A DNA stretch of 64,000 nucleotides from Ampelomyces quisqualis (GCA_018398575.1 JAGTXZ010000005.1:1674001-1738000); one strand, 5' to 3'; positions 32,528 through 42,871 are shown, counted from the first letter of the stretch. A program made the numbers and translations. Notes: generated by a model not told the origin, from the letters alone.

Positions 32528-33290
32528 GGCGATGGTCTTTCCAGTCGCGGCGGGTGCGGCTCTATTGCGGCGAGCCTGGAGCGCGAAGCAGTACAAGGGC
32601 GCTCAGCGGGGGGAGTGCGCGCGCGACACAAAGGGGTTCCTGGGTTCCTGGTCGCCGAGGGCGCGCTGGTAGAGCAATGTTCAAGAATTGAGAGGCATGG
32701 TGGTGAATCGGGGCCCGCCCACCGCGGGTGCCGGTATGAACCAGCTTTTCAGACGGTGGTTCGGCTAGCCCTATTTTTTCGCCGACGCATGCATAGAAAC
32801 ACCGCAACCGCTAACCGTTAGCTAGCCCATGCAGCCTATTGTCACTTGTGTATGTAGGCAGTCTATTCTATCTATGCCATTTGATACGCCGTGGTTGGTG
32901 CCGTACATTCCTTGCCATAGCGGTCAGTGATCGCGCCTGCCCTGAACAATCAAAGCGCGCCTTCCCATCTCGCTACATGCAGGTGCTTTGTCGCAAAAGT
33001 CTTTCATCCCCCCTGCAAAGACATCACGGGAAAAGGCCCTACACCAAACACTGGCCACCGGCTAGCCCGACTTTGGTGCCAGGTTGTCTGGGCCCTGAAC
33101 ATCTCCGCTGCCCCCGCTTGTGCCGTCGTCAGCGCTGCCAAAGGTGTACCGTACCGGTGATCTCAAGCCGGCTTCGGGCCCTAGGTATATCAATCAAAGG
33201 GTTGAGCATTTCTGAACTGATCTACATCATCCTCTACTCCATGACTTCCAAGAGCAGTGTAAACAAATAACATGTCGTACAGAGCCTCAC
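32528..33290. other. Intergenic region, no gene recognised
   Basis: About 760 bp between the PRPP synthetase start and the stop of the rhodopsin-like gene. The frame at 32839-33270 is unrelated to any family I know and has no coding character. Confidence 0.5.
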
Positions 33291-34953
33291 TCATGTACTC
33301 AGCCTCGCGCTGACTCTCCGATCGCGAGCACTCCTCCCAGTCCCAGCCGCATCTGCATCAGAGCCCCTAGTTTGTTGTCTACATCCAGCACTACCTAAAC
33401 TGGGGAAGCTGGGTGTCGGCCTCGTCGGCCTCGTCGGCCTTCGGTGAGAAGGTGGCGACATGGGCCGGTCATTCATGTAGAATCCACCAGTGTCATCCTC
33501 TGTGATTCCTGGACGCGACTCGCGAGTATGGGCGAGTGAGACTGGTCTTGGGTGTGTATCGCCTCCGAGTCCATGCTCGACGTCGAGGTTTATCACACCA
33601 AGATCCGCAGATGGCCATGACGTGACTGCACAGTCCTGGGATTGGATCGCTACTCGGTTGGGATTCTTTTCCGTGGTCGATGCTGGACTATCGGCAGAAA
33701 TACGAGCGCCGTGCTTGAGAGGACTCATCGAGTCTATTAGCGTCATAGCTTGAGTTCCTTGGCTTCCCTTGCTAACAGCAGGCGAGTGGTGCTTCTTCCC
33801 AGTGGCGGCTGCATGAGCCGTTTGGCTATGCAGCTGCGCAGTTCTTCGCCCTTGTGCCGTGCGAGAGGAGTGGTAGGTCCATGGAGGCGGGCTGGTTCCA
33901 TCGAAGGAACCCAGATCGAAAAGATCACGCAATATAGTCCAGGTAAACGGGAGATTTGCGACAAGAATCGCCGTCGAAGACTCGCGCACATACCAAAACG
34001 TCCACGTCTGCCGGTAAGGGTTTACGAAGGAGTAGTAACTGTTCAACATGCTAGCAATGATGACGAAGATGCCCAGTGAGAAGATGCCGCATAGGATGAG
34101 CTTTCGCTTGAGAGGTAACAAGGAGCGGATCAACATCTGTAACGCGATGATAAGCATGATGATGTCCGATGACAGGTTGAAGACGGCTTTCGTGATGCGG
34201 TGGTTGATGAGGGCGTTGCATTGGGGAGAGCTGGTCGGCACGGCCCAGTACTCAGAGATCGGACGGCACCATGCTGCGAAGTACAATATCTCCATCACCA
34301 CGAAGCCAAGAGCGACATACGTGGCCAGTAGCTTGATGGCGATATTTTCGTTGCGAAGTGCAGTTCGTGTAAGTCGATGATACATGATGAGTAGGCATGC
34401 TTTGCATGCCCAGATCACCGCTATCTGCGTCTGTTCCACGACGACCACCAGCTTACTGCCATATCGCCGTCGACTAAGCTCGTAATCGGAGAGTGCACCG
34501 ACATCGAAACCTGGCGGAAAGAGGTTCGACTGTGCTTTGACATATTTGTTCGCGCACACAATCAACGCGGTATATGCGGCTGTGACAAACAGTCCCATGA
34601 TCCAATCATCATATTGGAGACTCTTGATAGACCGAAGGTGGTTGGTGCGTGATATCCTAGGCGCTCAAGTCAGTGAAGGCGCAATCAAGAGGATTCACTT
34701 TCCATGGGTATGGTAGATTAGCTTGCACACCCAAGTACCACTAGCAATCAATACTTGACTTTGCTGTAACAAATGTGCACTTCACAACATACATAGAAAG
34801 GCTACTGGTGTAAGGTCTTGGTGCTGGTTCATACGTCTTGTAGTCGGAGTGCACGATCCTTGGGTAAAGGGAAAATACTCACAGTCTCGCTCCAATCATG
34901 CAGACTGCACAAGTATACCAGATCCATGATTCTTGATTGAAAAGCAGCGTCAT
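33291..34953 (-). CDS. Fungal rhodopsin-domain (SAT4/Pth11-like) seven-helix membrane protein
   Basis: Two exons, 34953..34883 and 34656..33291, joined in phase 2 across a 226-nt intron give 478 residues. The sequence shows the fungal rhodopsin-domain pattern: first helix ending in the GARLISR segment, then LQYDDWIMG (the conserved DDW after helix 1), RYGSKLVVVVEQTQIAVIWACKACLL, a WCRPISEYW motif, and LPFTWTILRDLF in the last helix. There is no N-terminal CFEM domain, unlike Pth11 itself. The cytoplasmic tail of about 200 residues is Ser/Thr/Pro-rich with a short RPT repeat (CCTCGTCGG iterations at about 33418-33444). Members of this family are candidate surface sensors; the ligand is unknown. 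The intron is long for this window. Confidence 0.82.
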
Positions 34954-35984
34954 ATTTGAGAAGCAGCTGTCGTGCGCGCAGCGGTCGCTATCCGTCAGGG
35001 CGCTTTGAGTTCGTCAAATGCGCCTGGCGTGGGCACATGTTGTGTCGAAGATACGATCGCACAGCGCAATCAGTTCCTTCAGGCACAGGCGAACGACAAA
35101 ACGAATGTAGTGGACGGTAATAACGGAAGACGAGAAGACGAGAAGACGAGGAGAAGGAAGAAGAAAGCTGATGTGGACATGATAGACTAGCAATGTGGAG
35201 TCCGAACATCGCCTAGCGACAGCAGATCCCTGATGACGGTCACCCCATTTGGGGCGTGCTAGCAGCTGAGCATCGAAAATACGGAACGCCTCGAGGCTTA
35301 TCGCATGGCAATGCGCCAATCCGGCGTGGGACTCGTCCGTTGGCACATGGGACACACCAACAATCTGCACCACTGCCATGCTGCTGCGCGCTTGTCGTTG
35401 GTGTACCTATTGGTTGGTCCTGCGGGTCCAGACTTCTTTGATGCTACAGATCTGGCGTGCGGACACCGGATTTCCGTACGTTTCGCGATGCGTTGGACGT
35501 ACCCGCTCCCACCGGAAGCTCTCGGTCAGGGGTGGTAGGCGCTTCATGGCCCATGGAACAAGACCGTGCCTCTTCCTTTGCCTTGCACCAATGGAGGCAT
35601 CGAATCTGACCTAGGCGGTGACCACTGGCGGTGAGCAAATACGTATATGCACTGACTGCGCACAACAAGTGCGGGTGCAAGCGGTAGAGTCGTTTACCGA
35701 GGCGGAAGCTGAAGCTGGCTGGAGCTGACGTTCTCCTTCTGAACCCTGAAATTGAAGAACAGGTCACGTGGTTCGGCAATGATCAACCCATCCAAATGTT
35801 GAAAGCTGCGACAGTATCTGCAGTACTTTGCCAAACCCGTACTTGGATCTGTTTCCGGCTACGAAACGTCAATTGAGAGTTTCTGGACTTTCAATCATCT
35901 CCAAATCGGGAACACCCAAGTATTTCACTCCGTAGAACACGGGATCCTTAAACCATCACAGGATATCAAGAACCTCGAGAAAGC
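34954..35984. other. Intergenic region, no gene recognised
   Basis: About 1 kb. It contains a short GAAGACGA purine repeat near 35128-35162. Several overlapping frames of about 70-110 codons are present, none protein-like. Confidence 0.45.
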
Positions 35985-36840
35985 ATCGTGAGTGAAGCTG
36001 CAAACATCGCTATCGTCTCGTTCGACAAATTCATCAACGGTGGCGATGCGGAGAAGCACGCAGTGGCCAAGGAACTCACTCTACAACGCATACTTGACTG
36101 TCGGTTGGGTATATTTGAAAGAATATGACATTCCACAAAAACGAGTCGAGCAAACTTTTGGTCTTGTAAGTCCTCCACAAAACGAATTGTCGCATTAGAT
36201 GACTGACATACCAGACAGGCAAAAACCCTCTTTGACCTCCTCTTCAAAAAAAAGTGCACATAGCGCCTCGAAGATGCCGAGCGGCTACAAAGGTGACAGC
36301 GACGGCGACGAGGCAAACAGTGGCATCGATCACAAAGGTACGCCCAATCCAAACTACACTATCCACTCAAGATATCCCCCTAAGCCATAGACAGAATGCT
36401 ACGAACACCGACGCTTCCAAACCCCCTCGTGCCCCACAGACTCCGAATTACCGGGCTTCCGCAGCGCAATCAACTCCTTCTACGCACAATGCTACTCCCT
36501 AGGCATGAATGCGCTCCAATGTCTCGCCATGGTTGGGTGACGATCTCTTCGACCACATTACCAAGCCGCTGATTCACTATCCCTCCATTGCGAAGAAAAT
36601 TTTCCAGTAAAGTCACGCGCGCATAATCCCACACACGGATTTTGGCGTATGCACGTTGTTGTTCCAAGATAATATGGGCGGTCTGGAAGTTGATCCCTTC
36701 CACACAGGGAACTTTTAAGGCCGCTGTTCCCGTGTCGGGGACAGTATTAATCAATATTGTGGACCAAAAAGAGGTGGATGACGAGCAGCGTATCCAAACT
36801 CGAGCGGCGAGGAAACGGAGCTCATGTAATCTACTCACGC
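35985..36840 (+). pseudogene. Decayed 2-oxoglutarate/Fe(II) oxygenase (isopenicillin-N-synthase-like)
   Basis: Plus-strand fragments in different frames match the order of this family. The N-terminal DIOX_N-like part includes VSFDKFINGGDAEKHAVAKEL, continued in another frame by YNAYLTVGWVYLKEYDIPQ. A preserved intron (GTAAGT at 36168, acceptor near 36219) precedes AKTLFDLLFKKK. Later parts include GFRSAINSFYAQCY, then HARIIPHTDFGVCTLLFQDN with the iron-binding HxD (36632-36640), then VPVSGTVLINI. Lesions include a 4-nt tandem duplication ACTCACTC at 36074-36081, a stop TAA at 36608-36610, and frameshifts near 36535, 36715 and 36765. The second His of the iron site is not found. Confidence 0.75.
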
Positions 36841-36844
36841 CGTC

Positions 36845-37015
36845 GCCGTCGAGTCATCGACCGCCATCTGGTCGCCGTTGTTAGAATTGAAGTCTCCGAG
36901 GAACCAAAATCTAGTGCCATCGTAGGGAGTTTGTGGGAAGCTGGCAAAACCGAATTTTCCTAGTACTCCCTCACTGCCATAGTCAAGTTCCACGAGATCT
37001 AAACTGGTGCTATCC
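36845..37015 (-). other. Unassigned coding-like fragment
   Basis: On the minus strand an open stretch reads as a protein-like segment containing LDLVELDYGSEGVLGKFG, then RFWFLGDFNSNNGDQMA. It ends beside a GTGAGT that could be a donor. I do not recognise the family. It lies between two pseudogenes and may be part of a third decayed gene. Confidence 0.3.
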
Positions 37016-37119
37016 GCATAGCTTTCTTGTTTGATCCTTCAACACCCGGGTGGAGCGTAAACCGTATCGAAACGAAGAAACGAGCATGCGCCTTGGGTAC
37101 TGTTGGAGCGGGTTGGGGG

Positions 37120-37650
37120 TCATATCTGTATCGACAGTAATAGATTCTTCCCGCTCAGTGCATTTATTGATGCTTGCAGTGATCCAGGATGATAACCATA
37201 CCGCGGGCAGGTAATGGTTGGAATTGTGAATTGTATTCCATCAACTTCCATGTCGTGCTTTAGTTCACCAAGAAAGGTGATTTTAATGACTACCTTTGGT
37301 CCGGGCGGGAAATTGCCCACAGTGCTCGTGAAGACATCGGAAGCCTCGGGTAGTTGCTCGAACAAGCCCGCCGTCTACTCGGCTTAGTCTCTCAGTGGGG
37401 ACGGGTAGCCTTCGCTACGGATTCTTTGGATCCAGCCCTAGCATTTGCCTTCTCCTTCACTTGGCCGATCATGGTGCGGCCGCCCACCTGACACGTGAAG
37501 CCGGCTACACTGGCTCCGTCATAAAGTGAAAACGTGTATCGTGCTTCATGGATACCCTTCCCGGTCGATGAATTGGCAAATGTTTGCGTGGACTGTCCGT
37601 GATGTGGTTGCCAAAATGGCAGCATGTGCTTGAAGCTCTACTTGAGGGAG
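37120..37650 (-). pseudogene. Decayed VIT-domain gene (VIT/von Willebrand A type), truncated
   Basis: Minus-strand fragments follow the VIT domain order: HAAILATTSRTV (one frame), then TQTFANSSTGKGIHEARYTF and LYDGASVAGFTCQVGGRTMI with GQVKEKANARA (second frame), then LLEQ-like FEQLPEASDVFTSTVGNF and KITFLGELKHDMEVDGIQFT with PRYGYHPG (third frame). Lesions are a frameshift near 37588, a stop at 37394-37392 and a frame change between 37391 and 37366. The von Willebrand A domain that normally follows is absent. The intact relatives are large cytosolic proteins of poorly known role in fungi. Confidence 0.72.
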
Positions 37651-38463
37651 GGAGGTCTTCTGTAACCGATCTTGGAAACGCACATTGTAGTACAGGCCGC
37701 ATGTGCCCGTGATGCACATGCGAGTCGTGAAAAGACATGCTGGAGAGATAACAGATTCTCAACCTGGTGTTACTGGTGAAGGCATAACGAATAAGGCCTC
37801 TGTATCTCTGCCGTCTGGAGCCTATCTGGCCACCCGCCTAAGATCTTCGAATAGTACGTTAAACGGGTGCCTGAAGCTCGGTCACCCATCGCGTGCGGCC
37901 TCTAATATTCGAGTCACCTCGGATGGCACGGCCACGGCATCCTCCAATTGAAGTCAATGGTATGTATCACAAGTATATTCCGCAGTTCAACAAATCTGAA
38001 CGTGGGAGTCGATGGAAGAAATCAAAGCAAAAAGCTCCCAAAAGAGAGTGTTTTGAGCCGGGATCAGCTGAAGGAGGAACAGCCAAACCGATGGGGCGCG
38101 ATCCTAGAGGAATCAACACCGCGGGCCCGCTATCACGCTGCGCAAGTTCGGATAAAGGCATGGATCGAATCTCGAGATGAAGGAGACGTGCAGCATGGTT
38201 GAAACTTGAGACTATGAACGGGGCGGCTTGGTGCGCTCGCTTCGCTAACGTTAGCATGCGGCCAAACGTCACGTCAAGGCGTAGAAAAGTCGCGCGTCTC
38301 TAAATTCTTTCGACAGATGATGCAGCAGCTGTCCTCTCTGCCCAACGCCTTTCCTGAACTCTACCGCTCGTTACACAGGCTTTTTTGCGTGCGTCGCAGT
38401 TTCCACAACCTTTCAAGAGTTCCGCGACGCGTCCAGTTGCGGAATCCATACCCACAACTGCAA
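37651..38463. other. Intergenic region and possible N-terminal extension of PUS3
   Basis: About 810 bp. Several frames near 37890-38270 on both strands are not protein-like. From 38317 the frame of the downstream PUS3 gene is open and would add 49 residues with a mitochondrial-presequence character. Confidence 0.45.
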
Positions 38464-40272
38464 ATGGCGGGGGAGCCAGAGTATGAGGCATGGTCGCAAG
38501 AGCAGCTGATTGCACGGATACAAGAGTTGGAGCGACAGATTGGAAGTAGAGATAATATCACAACTACAATTCCATCACAATCTATTCCAGCTTCATCCAC
38601 AAGTTCTCCAGCACCTTTTCAAGACCTCCAATCAGAATCGATACCTTACCGCAAGCCGCCAAAAGCGCCCCCTAAACCATTCGACATCTCCAAGTACAGC
38701 ACGCGGCTGATCGCCCTCAAGTTCGCATACCTGGGCCAGAAGTACAATGGCTTCGAGCACCACAAGAACAACTCCACGCCCTTACCGACAATTGAGGAAG
38801 AGCTGTGGAAAGCGCTGGTGAAGACGAGATGCATCAACCCCATACCAACAAAGGAAGACGCTACCGACTACAGCAGGACAGACGGGAAGACAATTACAAG
38901 ATGGGATAGAGAAGGGGCAGATGTCAACTGGGACGGCTGCGAATACTCCAAGTGCGGCAGGACCGACCGAGGCGTGAGCGCCTTCGGACAAGTCATTGGC
39001 GTGCGTGTCCGCAGTAATCTGCCAAAGCAGCCGGTAGGGAAAGCAATAAGCGAAGAAGATGGTCAAGAAGACACCTCGTTGCTTTGCGCAGGAAGTGAGC
39101 CCGGTACTCCTGTCAACTCGTTCAACGACCTCACAGACGAGCTACCCTACATACAACTCCTCAACCGCGTGCTCCCACCCGACATTCGCGTCTACGCATG
39201 GTGTCCGAACCCGCCCCCAAACTTCAGCGCACGTTTCTCCTGCAAGGAGCGACGATACAAATACTTTTTCACCAACCCGTGCTTTGCGCCCGTCCCCGGA
39301 TCCGCCGGCATATACAACCCTCTCTCGTCCACACCAGGCCAAGAAACCATGCGCGAAGGCTGGCTCGACATCTCCGCCATGAAACAAGCCTGCCAATCCC
39401 TCATCGGACTCCACGACTTCCGCAACTTGTGCAAAATCGACGCCTCGAAACAACTCACCAATTTCCAACGGCGCATCTTCTACGCCGACATTGAGGAAGT
39501 CTCGCCACTAGCCGTGCCTGCATTCCTGTCTCACAGCGCAGTATCATCTGCGACGCACGAGCAGCAGCCAAAAACATACGCCTTTGTACTCCACGGCTCA
39601 GCATTCCTATGGCACCAAGTCCGCTCCATCATGGCGCTCCTCTTCCTCATCGGCCAACGCCTCGAACCGCCCTGCCTCGTCGACCAACTTCTCGACATCT
39701 CCGCAAACCCCACGCGCCCGAAATACGAAATGGCCTCCGATGCGCCCCTCGTGTTGTGGGATTGTATCTTCCCCGACGCGCACGAAGTCCAACGTACAGA
39801 GGATCGTCAGCACGGATACACGGACCGCTTGCAATGGGTGTATGTAGGCGACGAAGGAGGCGTGGAGCCCAAGAGCAAAGGCACTGCGAAGACTGGCGGC
39901 CCGAGCAGTGCGGGCAGAGGCAAGTGGGGCCGAGCAGGTGTGATTGACGACGTGTGGGAGGTTTGGCGGAGGAATAAAATCGACGAAACGCTTTCTGCGC
40001 TGTTGTTGGATAGGATTGCGAGCCATGGACAGGCGACGCTCGATAGTGGGGAGTTTGAGAGCAGGGAGGGTGGGGCAGGGATCGCGAGGGGTGGGCCAAG
40101 AGTGTTTGATGGGGGGGATGTGGGCAAGGCGAAGGGAAATTATGTGCAGGTGCTTGAGAGGGAAAGACAGGAAAGTGTCCAAGTGGTGAATGAGAGGTAT
40201 TCGAGGAGGAAGGGGTGGGGTGAGGAGGGGAGGCCGAGGAAGACGCGTGATGAGGATGATGGGGATGAGTAG
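38464..40272 (+). CDS. DEG1: tRNA pseudouridine(38/39) synthase Deg1/Pus3
   Basis: A single exon encodes 602 residues from 38464. The start MAGEPEYEAWSQEQLIARI aligns with the yeast Deg1 N-terminus. TruA-type motifs are clear: LKFAYLGQKYNGFEHH, the catalytic loop CGRTDRGVSAFGQ (Asp168), RYKYFF, HDFRNLCKID, and the HQVRSIMALLFLIG helix. The enzyme makes pseudouridine at positions 38 and 39 in the tRNA anticodon arm. Two in-frame ATGs at 38317 and 38320 would add about 49 basic, Ser/Arg/Leu-rich residues. The C-terminal 140 residues after PLVLWDCIFPD are an Arg/Gly-rich extension that is longer than in yeast. Confidence 0.95.
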   Translation: MAGEPEYEAWSQEQLIARIQELERQIGSRDNITTTIPSQSIPASSTSSPAPFQDLQSESIPYRKPPKAPPKPFDISKYSTRLIALKFAYLGQKYNGFEHHKNNSTPLPTIEEELWKALVKTRCINPIPTKEDATDYSRTDGKTITRWDREGADVNWDGCEYSKCGRTDRGVSAFGQVIGVRVRSNLPKQPVGKAISEEDGQEDTSLLCAGSEPGTPVNSFNDLTDELPYIQLLNRVLPPDIRVYAWCPNPPPNFSARFSCKERRYKYFFTNPCFAPVPGSAGIYNPLSSTPGQETMREGWLDISAMKQACQSLIGLHDFRNLCKIDASKQLTNFQRRIFYADIEEVSPLAVPAFLSHSAVSSATHEQQPKTYAFVLHGSAFLWHQVRSIMALLFLIGQRLEPPCLVDQLLDISANPTRPKYEMASDAPLVLWDCIFPDAHEVQRTEDRQHGYTDRLQWVYVGDEGGVEPKSKGTAKTGGPSSAGRGKWGRAGVIDDVWEVWRRNKIDETLSALLLDRIASHGQATLDSGEFESREGGAGIARGGPRVFDGGDVGKAKGNYVQVLERERQESVQVVNERYSRRKGWGEEGRPRKTRDEDDGDE

Positions 40273-40465
40273 GTGAGATTTGGCATGATACATCCAGCAC
40301 ATGCGAAAGACCCGTTTCTTGCACACGAGATGAGATGAACAAAAAGTCCACATAAGACTCAGAACCTTGAAATTGACTTTTGGTTGGGTATCATATCACT
40401 AGTGCGATGTCCACTGTCTTCTTCACTTTCCTTCAGACCAACTTCTTCCACCCCGCCATGTCCAT

Positions 40466-41092
40466 CTAATCCCCAGTGTTCAGCTCCAAATCAATCTGCA
40501 CGCCATTGCTTATGCTATAATCCGCAAGACTCAACTGGTCATGAAACGGCCGTTCGCCCTGTCTCTTGAGCATAATCTCATGCACCGGCCTTCCAATCTT
40601 GGCCGCCACCATTGCCTTGAGCACCTTGACCGGATCAGACGGCAAGCAGGGAACCTGTGTCTTTGTGCCGAGACGATCGTTGACGGTCACAATGATCATT
40701 GCTTCTCCCGTGGAGGCAACAGGGGGAGCCGTGGGTTTCTTGTTCTTGTCGCTGCGAGGTTCACGGGGCTTGCGTTCGCGGTCGCGGGTATCACGATCGC
40801 CTCTTCCATCGTCTTGGCGATACGGATGGCGGTCGTCTCGTCGGCTGTTGTCGCGGTCGTAGTCCCGTCGATCTCGTCGGTCGTAGCTGCCACCACCGCG
40901 GTCATCGCGTCGCCTGTCGTCGCGGTCTCTATCGTCTCGCCTGTCGGACTTCCATTTCAGGCCTGAGAAGTTTTTGGGTTTGCGGGGCGGACTGCGGCGC
41001 GGTGAACGGGATCTTGAGCGCGCGCGGGTGGGCTCGGGCTTCGCTTCCGAGGTTGATGGCTCGACGTCGGGGGGCGGTGATGGTGACGGCAT
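40466..41092 (-). CDS. HUB1: Ubiquitin-like splicing modifier Hub1/UBL5 with RS-like N-terminal extension
   Basis: A single exon encodes 208 residues. The last 77 residues (132-208) are a Hub1/UBL5 ubiquitin-like fold: MIIVTVNDRLGTKTQVPCL at the start and FHDQLSLADYSIS near the end. Hub1 has no diglycine tail and is not conjugated; it binds HIND elements of Snu66/Prp38 non-covalently and helps the tri-snRNP use weak 5' splice sites. The first 131 residues are an Arg/Asp/Ser-rich, RS/RD-type low-complexity region with SRSRSPRRSPPRK and many RRDD repeats, absent from the 73-residue yeast protein. The C-terminus ends ELNTGD instead of the usual tyrosine pair. It converges with DEG1. Confidence 0.9.
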   Translation of the reverse strand: MPSPSPPPDVEPSTSEAKPEPTRARSRSRSPRRSPPRKPKNFSGLKWKSDRRDDRDRDDRRRDDRGGGSYDRRDRRDYDRDNSRRDDRHPYRQDDGRGDRDTRDRERKPREPRSDKNKKPTAPPVASTGEAMIIVTVNDRLGTKTQVPCLPSDPVKVLKAMVAAKIGRPVHEIMLKRQGERPFHDQLSLADYSISNGVQIDLELNTGD

Positions 41093-41365
41093 GATTGTGG
41101 TGTTGCCAGTATCTGCTCGGAAAAAAACTATCTCTCAAACCGACGATGCCGGTATGTGTAGTTTATTTGAGGGTTGTTGGGGTAGTCGTTGGGATAGTTG
41201 TTGTTCCGGTTGCGGAGAATGATGTAAACCACCGAGCCTGGAGCTTTCCTTAGGTACCGGTAGAAGCTCGGGCCCTTGAAGCGCAGGGCATCGTCTCGCG
41301 CCCTCAATCCCCCCCGCACCCCACACCTTCCACTTCGCAACATCAGCGATGATATTTCGGTGACA

Positions 41366-42100
41366 ATGCGAGACCTCCTGCAGCGGCTCTCTGCGCCGCC
41401 TGCCAAGCGATTGCAGGTAGTGCAGCCAACGCCCTACACAGTCTCCTACACGGTTTCCACGCGTCTTTTGCCTCGGACTCCCCTTGCTTATATCGCATCC
41501 TACGTCGGCTTGTTGCTGAGGATGCTTGTGGGAATCTCGACTGTTCTGCTGCTTTGGTCAAGGAGTCGCCTCAAGTCGGAGAGCACTGAAAGGATACTAC
41601 TGCGCGCCCTGGGTCGCCTTCGTGCGAACCAGCTGCTTGCATTGGTCAACAAGTGCCAGTGGCTGTACCTGGCGCCATGCGCAATCCTTGCCTTTGTACT
41701 CGTCTTTCGGCGCAATTATACTGGTCTATTTCCTTCTTCCTATGCTACCTTGGTGTTCTCTAATATGCACACAGAAGAGTCACTGACCGTCCTACGCGGC
41801 CTCGGCATCCAGACTTCGACTTCATCTTCCACGTACCTACAAGCACCTACGACACGCTTTATACCCACTACGAGCATACAGGACATATTCATATACGAGG
41901 CGTTCAAAGGGTTCGAGGTGAGATTCTACTTGGCAGTCGTGGTCGATGGCGAAGAAGACGTGGTAGTCGTCTTTCCACGCTTGTTGCCTAAGCGTGCGAT
42001 ACTCGAGCACGTATGGCGATATGCAAGAGAGAGTCTTTGGGAGGGGAAGAAGGAGCGTCGAGCTCGGGCAGATGCCGAGGGCGATGTGCAGGGAGAGTGA
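41366..42100 (+). CDS. GPI15: GPI-GlcNAc transferase subunit PIG-H/Gpi15
   Basis: The frame encodes 244 residues from 41366 (MRDLLQRLSAPPAKRL); it is open 30 codons further up, but that part is not conserved-looking. Two hydrophobic helices lie near 50-70 (IASYVGLLLRMLVGISTVLLLW) and 105-125. The PIG-H domain follows, with EESLTVLRGLGIQ, TTRFIPTTSIQDIFIYEAF, KGFEVRFYLAVVVDGEE, and VVFPRLLPKRAILEHVW. PIG-H is part of the ER complex that transfers GlcNAc to phosphatidylinositol, the first step of GPI anchor synthesis. It is divergent from HUB1 over a 273-bp spacer. Confidence 0.93.
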   Translation: MRDLLQRLSAPPAKRLQVVQPTPYTVSYTVSTRLLPRTPLAYIASYVGLLLRMLVGISTVLLLWSRSRLKSESTERILLRALGRLRANQLLALVNKCQWLYLAPCAILAFVLVFRRNYTGLFPSSYATLVFSNMHTEESLTVLRGLGIQTSTSSSTYLQAPTTRFIPTTSIQDIFIYEAFKGFEVRFYLAVVVDGEEDVVVVFPRLLPKRAILEHVWRYARESLWEGKKERRARADAEGDVQGE

Positions 42101-42439
42101 AAGTGATGCCAGAAAGCCAGTATGAAATCGTCGATCAAATTCGCATCTGAACTCATCGTCGGATGTGCCCCCTCAGCAAGTGCGGTGATTCAATAGATTC
42201 GACAATCTGGATATCTCAAAGCGTCTCTGAACAATCCTGTGAGTAAGGATGAGCATGAAACCACCTCTCAGTGTAACCATACCTTCGAATTCGCCAAACT
42301 CCTGTAACCGTCATGCGTTCCTGTCCTTTGTGACTCCGCCCGACCAAATATAGCCACAAAGTTGAATGCTCGGCCATTGTGTTGCCGTTGTAGTAGTCGC
42401 TGACGTCCATATGGGCATCCTATCTCAGCACACCTCCAC
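42101..42439. other. Short intergenic region between convergent GPI15 and DIB1
   Basis: About 340 bp shared by the 3' ends of two convergent genes. Nothing else is recognised. Confidence 0.5.
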
Positions 42440-42871
42440 TCAGTACCTGTATCTGGTAGAATAGTCTTTCGGGCTGACTACCAGACCCCTACCCTTCTTG
42501 GCCCCCCTATACACCGTCTCCAGGATATCGACAAGTTCACCCTTATCCTCGAGGACCCAGTTCAATTTGTTGTTGTTTCCCGTACCAAAATCACACATCA
42601 TGTGCTTGTTGCGGAAGAAGAACATGATGGTCATGGGATCGTACAGTTCGTACATAGCCTTGAAGTCGGGCACTTCGTCGAGATCGCAGAGATAGATGGT
42701 TGCGAAGTTCTTGACGCGGTCGGCAATCTTGTACAGGATCTCGTCTTGCGACATGCAGTTGGGATCGGAGTCGCGGCCGAAGCGAATCACGACGAGCCGG
42801 TCCTCTTCGGAGAGGATGGCTTGATCGACGTGCCAGCCTGTGCGTAGGTGAGGAAGAACAACTGAGCCCAT
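42440..42871 (-). CDS. DIB1: U5 snRNP thioredoxin-like protein Dib1/Dim1
   Basis: A single exon encodes 143 residues, the full family length. The N-terminus (VLPHLRTGWHVDQAI) and core (EDRLVVIRFGRDSDPNCM, NFATIYLCDLDEVPDF, TIMFFFRNKHMMCDFGTGNN, RGLVVSPKDYSTRYRY) are near-identical to the conserved Dim1 pattern. The protein has a thioredoxin fold without redox cysteines and sits in the U4/U6.U5 tri-snRNP, where it blocks premature activation of the spliceosome. It is expected to be essential. Confidence 0.97.
   Translation of the reverse strand: MGSVVLPHLRTGWHVDQAILSEEDRLVVIRFGRDSDPNCMSQDEILYKIADRVKNFATIYLCDLDEVPDFKAMYELYDPMTIMFFFRNKHMMCDFGTGNNNKLNWVLEDKGELVDILETVYRGAKKGRGLVVSPKDYSTRYRY

Noticed and set aside
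32839..33270. Plus-strand frame of 143 codons
   Set aside because: No domain, no coding-like composition, and it sits in a promoter and 3' region.
42602..42847. Plus-strand frame opposite DIB1
   Set aside because: A shadow of the highly conserved DIB1 coding sequence.
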